DNA from: Heliocidaris erythrogramma
Taxonomy: Eukaryota > Echinodermata > Echinoidea > Camarodonta > Echinometridae
Length of the DNA: 64,000 nucleotides
Reading direction: 5' to 3'
Assembly: GCA_025617745.1 (NCBI GenBank)
Contig: CM046856.1
Location: 46,987,049-47,051,048 of the forward strand
Shown here: piece by piece, positions 9,201 through 22,500 of the stretch
Layout of the letters: the number at the start of each line of letters is the position of its first letter
How positions within the stretch are numbered: the stretch's first letter is position 1
Notes under the pieces: model-generated
Seen by the model: the letters and a program-made list of their open reading frames with translations, nothing else
The model's database searches: none
Told to the model about the DNA's origin: nothing
Position numbers and translations under genes: made by a program

Positions 9201-12200
9201 ATAACAACAACGGCGAGAGAAAGATGAAGTAGAGCGTGATAGTCAGCAGAGAATATTTTTTAGTTTAGCGAATGATGGATAGAGAAAGATATCTAGCATT
9301 GATGCTGGGGACGCTTTTTCATTAACAGCTTCATACGAATATGAGTGGGAGAGACGTACTTTTACATTCATGCTGGATTTAGACAATGTCCTATCTCTAA
9401 AAAAAAAGTCAAACTGCCCTGCTTTTAATTTAAAAGGTATTGGATATTGAAAAAATCCTTTCTTAACAAACCTGTCGAGGATTCCGATGATAACTAGCAA
9501 CATCCGGCAAACAAATTCAACTGAGATGTAAGGAATTTAAAATCTGATATCATCAACCAATCCTCTTTTTCATTACGAACTACTTATCCCATATTCAAAT
9601 GAAAAAAAAGTAATTCAAATAGGGTGAGATGACAAAGATATAGGATGAGCTTGAACGAGCCAATGTTAGCTTAAAATGGAGTGTATGATAGTGTCAGATA
9701 AGTGAACAAATCAATCTGCAACGTGACCAGTAAAAAAATGGTGAAAGATGAAATTGAAATGCCAATGAAGTGTTGTTTTGATATATTGTCTTTTGCAAAA
9801 GAAAATAGACACAATTTTGGCCATGTAAAGCTGATAAGCTTCGAATAAATTAGAGTTGAATTTCAAGTAGTTTCAAGAGTGAAAAAGTGTGTGTTCAGCT
9901 ATTTCCTTTCTTATACCTGCATAGCTCAACGAAAGGTTTGGAATGTGTAAAGAGACGAAGTAATTGCAATGTAGATTAGACTGTAAAAGGAGATCACGTG
10001 ATTATGAAAATGCAAGGCTCACCTCTGAATCATAACCTTCCCGGAGGTTAAAGGTCAAGTCACGTGATATTTCTTGCTGGAATTTCGTTTGGTATTCCGG
10101 GTAACTGGCCAACACTTCCAAGAGTTCTTGCCTGTATCAAAGAAGGATCATGATAAATATCGGACGATGATGATAAAACTTTAGGAAAATACATTGTATG
10201 TTCAGAAAATAGAGTATATTGATAAATTAATTGAAAAAATGAAATGAAAAGTCTTGTTTGTCAACAAATGTTTGTGACATGCACTCACCTCGTGACAGAC
10301 TGAAGGTCACAGTAAGTCAGAGCATGGATGTCGCCGCTTGATTGGATTACTGTTTCAGTGACGTAGAGGTCACATCCGAACAGGTCACCTTTACCTATCA
10401 ATTACAAGGTTAGGAATAATATTTTATTGACATATGGGAAATATTTTTTTGTATCGAGTGAGCAGTACAAACAAATAATTCACTTGTATTGTCGTTTTTT
10501 AATTGACAAGATAAAAAAAATTCTCATTTTTAATGTAGACGCAAACATCTACAGTTTGCGTCAGTCCCAGGGGGCAATTCTTATTTCTTTTCTAAAATAT
10601 CATGAATAACACCATCATATTTCAAATTCTAAGCTGCTTAATTAATTGCCATCTTTAATTGGGGAATAATCAAAAGAAAGGTGAAGTTATATGAATCCCT
10701 ATTCGATCACCTCCTTCTTTCATTTTCTTTTGTATTCCCGTGCAAATACATTTAAATAGTTTCCTCGGGATTTCAAGGAAGCAGCGCTTGAAATTCCTAG
10801 CTATAGTCTTTGTATGATTATAATCACACTCATTGTGACTCCTGTCAAAACCTCATTTTACTGGTCATTATTCTTCTTATGCTTCAAAGGCAGTTACCTA
10901 AAATGGCGACGACCATTCCATGTCGAAGGATTTCCATAGACCCGTTTAGCAAGAAGTAGATGACGTTGAGGGCGTCCCCCTGATGGACAATGTATTCCCC
11001 CGGTGCACAGAAACTTGTCTTGATCCGCAACGAGAGCGATCTACAAATTGAATCACAGAAATCGACAGTGCCAGTATTGTCATAAGTCAAAATATCCTGC
11101 GTCTAATCTTGTTAATATCAAAGTTTAACGTGCTATTTAGTAACAATGATAAAGTGTCTTAACATCGTAAAAACACTGCTGCTGGGATCCTATTCTTACA
11201 ATGATATTCTTACAAACAAATTTTGCAGATAACGTCTCGTGTGCAACGGAAATTATATATACCTGTTGCACATGAGACGTTATTTGCCTGACATAGAACA
11301 GCGTCAACGAATCATGTCTTTAACGCGTCATGGAAAAGTGATATCGCACAAAAAGGAATGTTAAGTGAAGGGTGTAAATTGCAAACAATGCGATTAATTA
11401 CATGCGTATGGGCTATTACTTGACAAGATTGATTAGCGCAGATGACGCAATCGAATTTTTCATAGTATATCCATGAAGTGGGCATTGGGAATACACGCGG
11501 TATCATACCTGAGGCATCCTTGGCTGGCATCAGCGAATATAGGAAGAGCTAGGAATTCTTTGTGAAGGTGCATAGCAATGTCGGCTCGTAGCTCCTCAGG
11601 GAACGTCTGCAGCATCTGTGTACAATAATATCACGTTGGTCAGATCCGATTTATTGATATCCTTAATCAAAATCTTTGAATAACAGTCTAATTTCAAGAA
11701 CAAATTGCGTGAAGAAGAACATTCTGAGAAATTATGCATTTTCACTAAAAATCGGACAAGACGTGATTTAAAAAAAATGGTTTATGTATGTTTAAAAATC
11801 AAGGTCATCAAAATAAAAGAATCGCAGATTGGCTTAATGGTCATCAGGCCATTTGGCCGTGTTATGATATCTATATTTTAGGCTTAGTTTAAAAAGTTTG
11901 CAATCGACCTTTTCCAACCGACCTTGATCTTTGTGATAGTAAACGAACAAGTGAAACTGCATTTTAGGAAGAATTATGCATATCCCCTCCTCTGAATAAT
12001 AACAACTTAAGACCGACGGGTTACCGCCCGGAGTAATCCTTCCACTGAAATTGAATGTGATCAGTGGAAAACCTCTAAAGGTTACCTGGAGTAAAATGCA
12101 GTGGGCTTGATGCGCTCCTCTGAATGAAGTTCGTTTGGTGTTGCTATTTATATTGATTAATTTGTTATTTATTATCTATTTATTTATTTATTTATTTATA

Positions 12201-13497
12201 TTTATATTTTTATTTTTATTTTTATTTTTTATTTATTATTATTATTATTTTTTTTTTGGGGGGGGGGGTGTAGAGCCCACAAATATAAAAAAATATCTAC
12301 GACATATGTAAGAATAACCGCAAATGTAAACACATTGCACCTGCAAATGTCAAAATAACCACATAATTTTATCATAACATGTCAGCCAAAAGTGTAAAAA
12401 TAACCAAAAATGTAAAAAAAAAAATTGCCCACAAATATATAAATCTGTTTAACCACAAGTGTAAAAACATTTCGCCTACAAATGTAAAAAAAAAAAATCA
12501 ATTTTTACCACAAATATCATAACATGTCAACCGCAAATGAAAAAGTCATTGCTTCCATAATGCACCTATGTAAGATTAGTTATTATATATTGGATGTATG
12601 TGTGCGTGCGTGTGTGTGTGGTTTTCCTAACCATTGAAATCCCTAAAATATTGAAAGACCCTTTACCACAAATGTCAAAACATTGGCTGAGAGCAAATTT
12701 GTCATAAAAAGGGGCAATTGTTATTGATAACAAGTTTTATGAAACAGGGCCCAGGTTTTCATATACAAAAAGGAGAGATGGGTTCGCTGTGGAAAACTTT
12801 TTAAAAGTTTTTTTAAACAAAGTCCCCGAGAGGTTCCTGTGAGATTCTCTGAAGGTCACCCGGCCAGGGTGATGTTAGCAAGACAGGGGCTATTATAATT
12901 ATTTAATCACTGTTCATTCATATTTAACTGAACCATGGGTTCAATAAAACCCTTACCTCTGTGGTATCGATACCCATGTTTATTGACCACGAGGTCATGA
13001 AATACTCCTGCATTCGGGTCTTTAAGGCGGGTGGAATGTGATGAGAGCGCACGAAATCCTTCAAGTCGCGTAGCTTGGTGTAGTAGAGTGCGCGTCGAGA
13101 GTACATGCGCTGGATGATTGCAGTCACATTACCGAACACCGCAGCGTGACACAGTGCTGAGGGAAAAAATCGTTAAAACGAAGAGTTTTACGAGTAGGAA
13201 TGGGAACCTTCATAGAGGCCTGCACGAGAACCAACTCCATCCAACATGAAAACCATAAGTTGCATTCAATAAATTATTCATTTGCATTTCTACCAACCAC
13301 GGGATATGACTAGAAGTATGAGTAAAGAAAAAATCAGTTTGGCAAACAAGTTACTGATCCTGGTAGGAATTCTCACTGTGCCGACTCAAGCAACCATATA
13401 AAACAACCCAACATTCAATCAATCAATCAATCAGTCTATCTATCTATCAGTCGGTATTGTCAATTACTTGGTCAGCAAACAGATCATCTAATCCCCA

Positions 13498-13528
<31 letters not shown>

Positions 13529-16500
13529 TCATCAATCAATCCATGAATCAATCAGTCAGTCGGTATTGCCAATCATTATTTTGGTACTCCCCCCAAAGAA
13601 AAAACAACAACAAACAAACAAACAAAAAACAGCAACAACACAACAACAACCAAATAAAACAAGCAATCGCCAACAAATCAATCGACCAATCAATCAATCA
13701 ATACCATCATTTTACCTCCGAGAAACATGACTATTATGGTGAAGATCTTCTCTGTGTTGGTATTGGCAGAAACGTTACCAAAGCCAACGCTGGTAAGACT
13801 ACTCAGTGTGTAGTACAGAGCTGTGATGTATATGCTATCGTTCCGAGGACCTGTACTGTTCGAACCTAACACAGGCATCTTCAGTTGTTCTCCCAGATCC
13901 ACGATCCATCCTGTAAAACAAAATATCATCTTAAATATAAGAAAATAGGATTAATGTCTCCGACAACCTGCGAAAGAAAGGTCATCAAATGGAAAATGAA
14001 ATCAATTCTCGGGGTAGGTTTAAAGTATGCTGATGTATAACTACATACTTCAAATGATAATCATGATTTTTCAAACAGAGACCATTCACATGTTGCTGTA
14101 ATTTCGGCGCTCGGCAAATGTTTATGTTCTCTATAATCCACTTAAACTTCGAACATAACCAAAGATCTATACAATGAATACATGAAAATGACATCTTGAT
14201 GACTTTTATAGATTATGGTTTATCAAATCCAATGTACTTAAGTCTATAACCTTGATCTTCATTCGTTCAACTTCTTCTGTTGTCTTGCTTTACGTTTGTT
14301 GTAACCTATCTGACGTTTGAATCATGATGTGTGTGTGTGTGTGTGTGGGTGTGTGTGTGTGTGTGATCTTGTATGGCCGTATGTCCGAGGGCACTTTCGG
14401 ACAGAGAACAACAAAAAATTCATGAGGACAATGGTCCTCCGAAGCTGGACAATAGTCCTCGAAAGTCGAACAATGAATTTGTGCCTTATTCCGTCGAGTG
14501 TCCGAGGACGGAGGAACAATACTTGTCCTCGGAAATAAAGCCATACAAAGGTGCGTGTGTGTGTGTACATGTTTACGCATTCAAACCGATGACATCGAAC
14601 AAAGAGAACAATGGGTCATCGGTAGTATTTCAATAGGTCATCGGTTGTCAACAATTGGTGAGGTTTATTCCGTAAATGAATTTTGTGACACAATTCAATA
14701 GTGGAGTCATCGGTTGAAATTCGAACAATAGAAAACATAGATGCGTGGGGGTGTACCAACAGAGATATACTTGTGTGATTAATTGGACTGTCAAACACAA
14801 TAGATGCCTTTATTCCGTCAGGCTTGTGTGGCTTTTTTGCTGCTTGTGTGGCTATTTGAACAATAGAGCGAGCGAACAAAGGGAAAGACACACAAGTATA
14901 CCTGTGGGAGTATAGTGTGCGTTTGTTTAGCATTATGTCCGAGGACATTTTCGGACAGAGAACAAAAAAAAATCATGACAACAATGGTCCTCGGAAGCCG
15001 GACAATAGTCCTCGAACGTCGAACAATGAATTTGTGCTTTATTCCGTCGACTGTCCGAGGACGAGTAACAATAGAGAAACAATAGTTGTCCTCGGAAGTA
15101 AAGCCATGTAAACGTGTGTGTGTGAGGGTGTGTGTGTGTGTGTGCATGTGTGCGTTTTTATTGTTTTGTTTTTATTTTTATCAATGAAATATGATTATTT
15201 ACGTCTGGGACCGACCTTTAACGTCACCATCCGAAAGATGTGACAGATATTCAAACCTTGGTCCAGTCAGAGTCAGTTTGTATGCAAATACAGAGAGCTG
15301 CTCGCAGACATTACCGCTAGACCAACTCCTGATCCCTCATAGCTTATATATGATTTATACATACTACTTTCTAACAAATGAAAAGGATTAAAAATCAGCA
15401 ATATACATGTAGTTTTACCTAGGTCCCATCCTTCGTCGTTTTTATTAAGCTCCATTCGACCAATCACGAACCAGATACAAGCCAGCCAATGAGCGAGCAG
15501 GGCAAATGCCAACATGAAGAAGGTAAGAACGATAGCACTGTACTGGGAATATCGCTCAATCTTGTTGAGCAATCGGAGAAGACGGAGTAACCTAGCTAAC
15601 TTGATGAGTTGAATTGTATCCAACTGTGTAAAAGTGTAAAACATGAGAGAGACGAGAGATAGGTGTAGAGAGAGAGAGAGAGAGAGAGAAGAGTGTAACG
15701 GGGAGAGGGTTAAAATAGGGAGGGGGGGGGGGGAGAACATTGATTAAAATTTTTATTTAGTGTAATCTTATAGGAAATTAAATTCAATCCAACTCAATTC
15801 AATTAATTCTCATTTCAATTATAAAAAGCAACATAAACTTACATACAAAATGATATATTATACATACAAATCAAGAAAAAAACAACACAAATTTACATTG
15901 CTTAAATTCGATCTTACTCATTATACATTCATCACAGTCAACTGCAAAATCATTGATTTATATTAAAAATCTATGTTGATTTAGGAGAAAAGAGGTGTTT
16001 CTTACCTTTAAATTGAATATTTGTGTGAGTATATCAAAGGGAACGGCTGCTAACATGTCTATGAAGAACCAACTCCGGAGATAGTTCACTCCTATCGCCC
16101 TCGCCTCGTACACCACTTTACCCGATTTACTTACGTAAGTCGTTCGGAAGTTGATCCCGACATCTAGTAATACAACAAAGATATGAAATGAAAAACAATA
16201 TCTATAGCAGGTTGCTTTGAAGGAAAACAGAGAAAAAATCAGAGAAACATTTAGTAGTGAAAGTGTGAACGAAAACGGATTTATAACGAGAAAGTTTGAA
16301 TTATAAAAACAAAATTGAAACAACTAGATATTATGGTATTTTCGAATTGGAGAATTGGTAATGCCAATGTAATGTAATGTAGGATAACTCTCACATTTGC
16401 TCCTACACACAAATGGACAAAATTGCCTAAACTTGATTGCTGAGCAGTATCATAAAACGGGTATTATTAACATATAAAACATGTAAGACCATGCTAGCCA

Positions 16501-19500
16501 TAAGATAGCTTCAATAATACATGTACATGGGGGAAAATTTCCCTTGGAGAAAAATTGAATTTCATGATATTATTGTGTACAACAATCTGGCGAGGTGATC
16601 TTATCATTCATTCATTATTTTATAACTTTCTTATTATTTGTCCATTTATTTCAAACATTAATTTTTAACAATGATGAGGCTACTCTTGGTAAATCAAGGA
16701 GAATAGTGAAGATAAATTATAAACGAATGTTATGTCCTTGTATACAACCGCATGCAATTTTAAAGGCCACGGCGTCTGTTCCTGAATCCTGATATACAAA
16801 TGAAATTTTCACAGCTTAACTTCAGACACCGTAATATCTTTAGCCCACCGCGCACTATACGATCGGTCTGTGATGCGATTTGGGAAGAAAATGTATATTA
16901 GCATTTGATATAAACAGTTAAACACATACAATATTTTTGATTCAGGTTCTGAATAGTCATATAGATATTAGAATCGAAAATACGGCCTACTGTGAGCTTT
17001 CTATAGTGGGAGGAAAGACCAGATCGGCTATGAGTCGTAGTGACGTCAGAGTAGTCCTACGATTGTCTCCGATTTCAAACTGATTCGGCCCTTATTCCGC
17101 GTATAAGGCCGAACGCGCACCCAAATCCTATGTTTAGTGTTCATATTATTGTTCAGAACCTGAATCTGGAAGAATATATTTGCAAAAATTCCCATATTTA
17201 ATGCCATTGCAATTTATTTCCACAGTCGGATCGCAGTCGATCGTAGATTGTGCTGTGGGCTTTAAGCCCGGGCCCACACTGCACGATCTGACTACGATGC
17301 GATTTTGGGAAAAGTTGTTATAACATTTGATGTGAATGAATTTGATGTGAATCTTCGTGATGAAAGTTCCGAATAGTAGTATGAACACTAAAATCGAAAT
17401 TCCGGGCTACTGCGAGCCCCCGTGTAGGAGTAAAATCGATTCAATAGACCTGTTTACTAATTTTATGCATACTTCTTGAACAAAAGTTGCTCTTAACAAC
17501 TCAAAAGCTTGCCAGAGGCTTGCCTGACATAGCAACAACTAATTTATGCAAAGTGGATTCCATCCATAGAGATGCTATTATGCATAGCAGATGCACTAAA
17601 TAGTTGGTAGCTAAGGATTCTGGAGAGAAACATGCATAAATTTAAATACACTTAGTAAACAGGCCTATTCCAAATCGTAGTGACGTCATACCAATCTTGC
17701 GATCGACTAAGATTTGAAGCCGATTTGGCCTTTACTCTAACCAGAAGAATTCCAGATAACCACAATTTCGATATTAGTATTCGTATCATTGTTCCGAACT
17801 TCAAATGAGATGATTTCACTTTTTTAAACTTTCACATTTAGTGCAAACTGCAATTTGTTCGAAAATCGGGTCGCAGTCGGATCGTACAGTGTGCGCTGGG
17901 CTTAAGTCACACCGCCAAACCGACTGATCCTTGGTCATTCGGTATAATGTAATGTTTTGTTCGGTCTGTTATCGTTTTGGTATCGGTCCCGTTGGTGTGA
18001 CTGGGGTATAGATATTGCCACTGCAACTAACCTATGATGAAAATGATCTCAATGATGATATCAAGCACGGTAATAACCATTTCATTCTCTTGATGTACCG
18101 GTACTGCTGCATTGAAGGGCACGACAATGGCAATATAGAGGGTAGCAAGTAACACACACCAGTCCCACACAGATTTCGCCATGCTATAGTGGAGTACGAT
18201 GGCTCTTGATTTCTTCATGGCGGCCACCTTATACTCGGGTAGTACTGTCGATTTAGGGGATAACAGGCCCTGTGGATTGAAACAAGAAAGTCAAAGACAC
18301 TATATAACATTCACAGATACATGGAACAGGAGCAACAAATGAACTACTATACTGTGTTATATATTATTTCTTCAACTGGTACTATTTTACTTACTAACTT
18401 ACTGCTGCTACTACTACCACTACTATATACAACTACGCCACCACGTGACCGACATCTAACGAGACCAATAATGTCGGTCTGGTAAACTTTGTCAATAACG
18501 TTGCCAGAAGGCAATTGAGACCGACGGCCCACAAGATTTTTCGGAGGGTTAAACAGACCGACAATGTCGGTCTCATGGGCTGTCGGTCTACCTGGATGTC
18601 CGTCAACTTAAGAAAATTTTGCATTACACTACTGAAACCTCTTACACTATTGAGTTTGAGTTTTCTTCTCTTTTTCTTTTTCTCTTGTTCTTTGAGATGC
18701 CCTGAGAGGTGATAGAGCACCGCGCGGCTTCTCCTCCGATTGTAGTTGTAGTTTGACGGAAGGTCGTTGAGGTAGTTATTCTCCGAATCTTCTTCGTCGT
18801 AGTCTAATAAAAAATAGAAAACGAAAAAGGCAGACTTTGAGTCAGCAGAATTGCTTTGAAATCATTAAATTTTCAGTACTGGTCATGCGATTGGCTTATG
18901 AAAGAAAGTGTCTGAAAGTTACTGGGTTAGGTTGATCATGTAATTGTGTATTTGAAATTTGGAATCATAAAAATTATAACAAATCTAAACAATCTTGCAG
19001 AAAATAATAAAGCTCTGCACATAGATATAGGTCTATGGAGCAACAGAAACATATGGTCTACAAATTTGGTCCTAAGCAACTAACTATTTACAATCATATT
19101 TGGAATAAGAGGCCATCCTAAGAATCTCTTTAATGTGACATAACTACTACAACTTTCTTCCACTTGGGAATGAAATACAAGATACATGAGTAGAAAGAGC
19201 ACACATTTCCATGCACACCGTGCACCATGGTAACCATTTTTGTTGGTAACCATACTGCGTTTGGCGCCAGGAATCGTGAAAAGGGAAATAAGTTTTAAAT
19301 CTTTAAATTGGCAACATATCGAGTTTCAAATTCACTACTAGTATTTTTCGATACAAATCTTCTATTTAAAACAATTTTTCGACATAGTTTACGTCCATGT
19401 TTTGAGATACATGAATGTTCATCAGAACTATGTAGCGGTGTTGCCAATTTAAAGGGGGGGGGGATATCAATTCAGCACTTATTGCAATTCCTTTCCCTGA

Positions 19501-22500
19501 GAAGGGTTAAGGTTTTAAAAAAAATCTTTTCATGAGGAAACTCCACTGTAGGCCACAGTTAACTCTGATTGATGAACACATACCTTTATCCTCGTCCATG
19601 GAGGCCATCTTTGTTTTGGTGATGTCCTTGTGGGACGCAAGATAGAGCACCACTTCTCCTTTCTCATTTTTGATCGGCACTATGTCTAGAAGGCACCAAA
19701 ATGGGGTCACTGTAAATGAAAACAAAGAAGGGGCAAAAGCAGGAGAGGAAGAAGAAGAAAACAAAGGAGAAGAAGGAGACGGATATGAAGAAGAAGGAGA
19801 ACAAGAAAGAGAAGAACTTGAGAAGAAGAAGAAGAAGAATTAGAAGAAGAAGAAGAAGAAGAAGAGGAGGAGGAGCAGAAGGAGCAGAAAAGGAGAATGT
19901 AATGGAAACCACATGTAAAAGATTAAGGAATTGATAAAGGTAGGAAAAAATGATCAAAGAATAGGATAAAGGGATTAAGAAAAACCGAAACGTAATCAGT
20001 ACAATATCCTACTGGAAGCCCATCAAGCCCATCGATTTATCTGCATCGATATATCTATAATATTTTCTAATGGACCACGTTCCTCAAGCCTTGGCTCATT
20101 ACGTATGGATAATCTACCGCGAAATTATCTCTTTAAGTAATAGATAGACAGTAACTCAAAGAAGGAACGCTGCAAAACCGTACTCACTTTCGACTATTTT
20201 CAACCCTTAAATAGTTAAAAAGCAATGTCGAATGGGTCGTAATAACAATAAGATAGAGGCTACTGAGCTATATATGACATTCAGAGAGCATTCAACATTC
20301 TTTATGTACTGCGTTCATTGTGACATATTAAGGCCACCGCACACCTTACGATCGGTCTGCGATCCGATTGCGACCCGATTTTCTAACAAATTGCAGTTTG
20401 CATTAAATGTGAAAGTTTAATAAAGTGAAATTATCTCATTTGAAGTTCGGAATAATGATACGAATACTAATATCGAAATTTTGGTAAACTGCAATTCTTC
20501 TGGTTAGAGTAAAGGCCAAATCGGCTTCAATCATACTCGATCGCAAGATTGGTATGACGTCACTATGATTTGGAATTGAATTCGCTTTTATTCCTATTCG
20601 GGGGCTCGCAGTAGCCCGGAATTTCGATTTTAGTATTCATACTACTATTCGGAACTTTGATCACGAAGATTTTACATGTTTGAAGGTTCATATCAAATGT
20701 TATAACAACTTTTCCCAAAATCGCATCGTAGTCAGATCGTGCAGTGTGCGCCGGGCTTTAAGATCGGTCTGTGATCCGATTTCAGAAGAAAATGTAATAT
20801 CATTTGACAAATCATTTAAAAACGAAAAATATTTTTGATTGAGGGTCTTAATAGTCATACAGATAGTAAAATCGATAATACGGCCTTTGCCGAGTTTTCT
20901 AAGTCGGTGGAACGGCCAAATCGGCTCCGAGTCGTAGTGACGTCACAATAATCGTACGACTGCCTACGATTTGAAAGTAATCTTGCCCTTATTCCCTGTA
21001 GAGAGCTGACAGCTCACCACAACCTTGTGTTTAGTATTCATATTAGTTTTCAGAACCTGAATAGGGTAGATTTGATTTCTTAAAATGCCAATATTTGATA
21101 CCATAGCGATTTATTTCACAAATCGAATCGCAGACCGATCGTAAGGTGTGCGGTGACCTTTAACAGAAGTAATTACAAAGACCAAAACAAACACTCTTCT
21201 TCACATCTAGTCTTTTTAAAAGGGAATATCGTCTGTTTGGAGCCAAAAGGGCGTGAACTCATATGTTTTAACACAGCTTTAATGCCATTCTGGCTCCAAA
21301 CAGACGATATATAGGTTTCCTTTAATGACCTTCTTCTGATCTTTGCATACATCTTTGACAATGAAATGATGAAATTACGATGTGGGTATACTTACAGTCT
21401 TTCTTCCTGAAGAGTGCTTCTGTTTTGAGTTCCTCTCTGTTCTCAAGAGAGTTCTCTATTAACGTTATCTTCTCTATCGTTGTATCAGGCCCGTAGAGAA
21501 ATCTGAGCAAATAAAAGGCAGAATTCCGCTGAATTAGATACCTTAATGCCCGTTTTGATTGCATTGTTACCTGCGTTACTCAAGCATGTGAAAGCAATTT
21601 ACGCAGGAAACTCAACGCAATGGTGCACTGTTCATTTTGCAATCACTCTTTGTACGATGTCGCCCTCACATGATGCGCCAAGGACCGCACCATTCACTGA
21701 TGGAATCCTATGTCAGGTAAATTTGATTTTGATTTGATTTTAATTTATTTTCTTCTGCATGTTTCACATTTTACAAAGGTATAGGCATAATTCGACTTAA
21801 GTATACCAAATATAATTACAATCATATTCGAGGAAACAATGAGTATAAAATAAATAGTAATTAATCTTAAATTAACCTTTGCCAACTTACTGATATTTTA
21901 ATGAAAAGCAGATGATGGACTCTCACTACAAGCAAGTGCTTGATGATGTGGCAACCCAATCATATTCAGATAATTAATATTTTTGCTGTGCGGAATGGAT
22001 GACAAATTATATTATGACAATTATACTTTCCCCTTATTAATTTAAACTGCATGATACGTTTTTGATGGAAATGATGGAAAAAATGACACCTTGTGGGCAA
22101 CAGGCTTTGGAGATAAACCACGTAGACGCTAATTTCCTTCTAAAATATATAGACTAATACCAAGATTATACACTGAACGTATGAACGTTTTTAAATACTC
22201 ACGTGGTACATTTTATACCACATTTTTGCTTCTGGATGCCATCTTAACCCAAGTATCTGAGTATTGATTGTCTTTATTATCCAGGTCTAACTCATTCTTA
22301 TTATTTTTGCCTTCCGGCTTGGTGAAGAAATCCCGATAAAAGTAACCAATATTTTCTCTCAAAACTAAGCTCTTCCGAAAAACATACAAAAAACTCGCTT
22401 GGTGAAACAAATTTGAATACTGATTGATAGATTCCCCCAGAACTAGCAACATTTGTTTCGCTTCTATGTCTTGAGGCTGAAATGCTTTTAAGAAAAGAAA

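Noticed and set aside
19716-19957. Arg/Lys- and Leu/Ser-rich frames
   Set aside because: Translations of the polypurine tract in intron 4.
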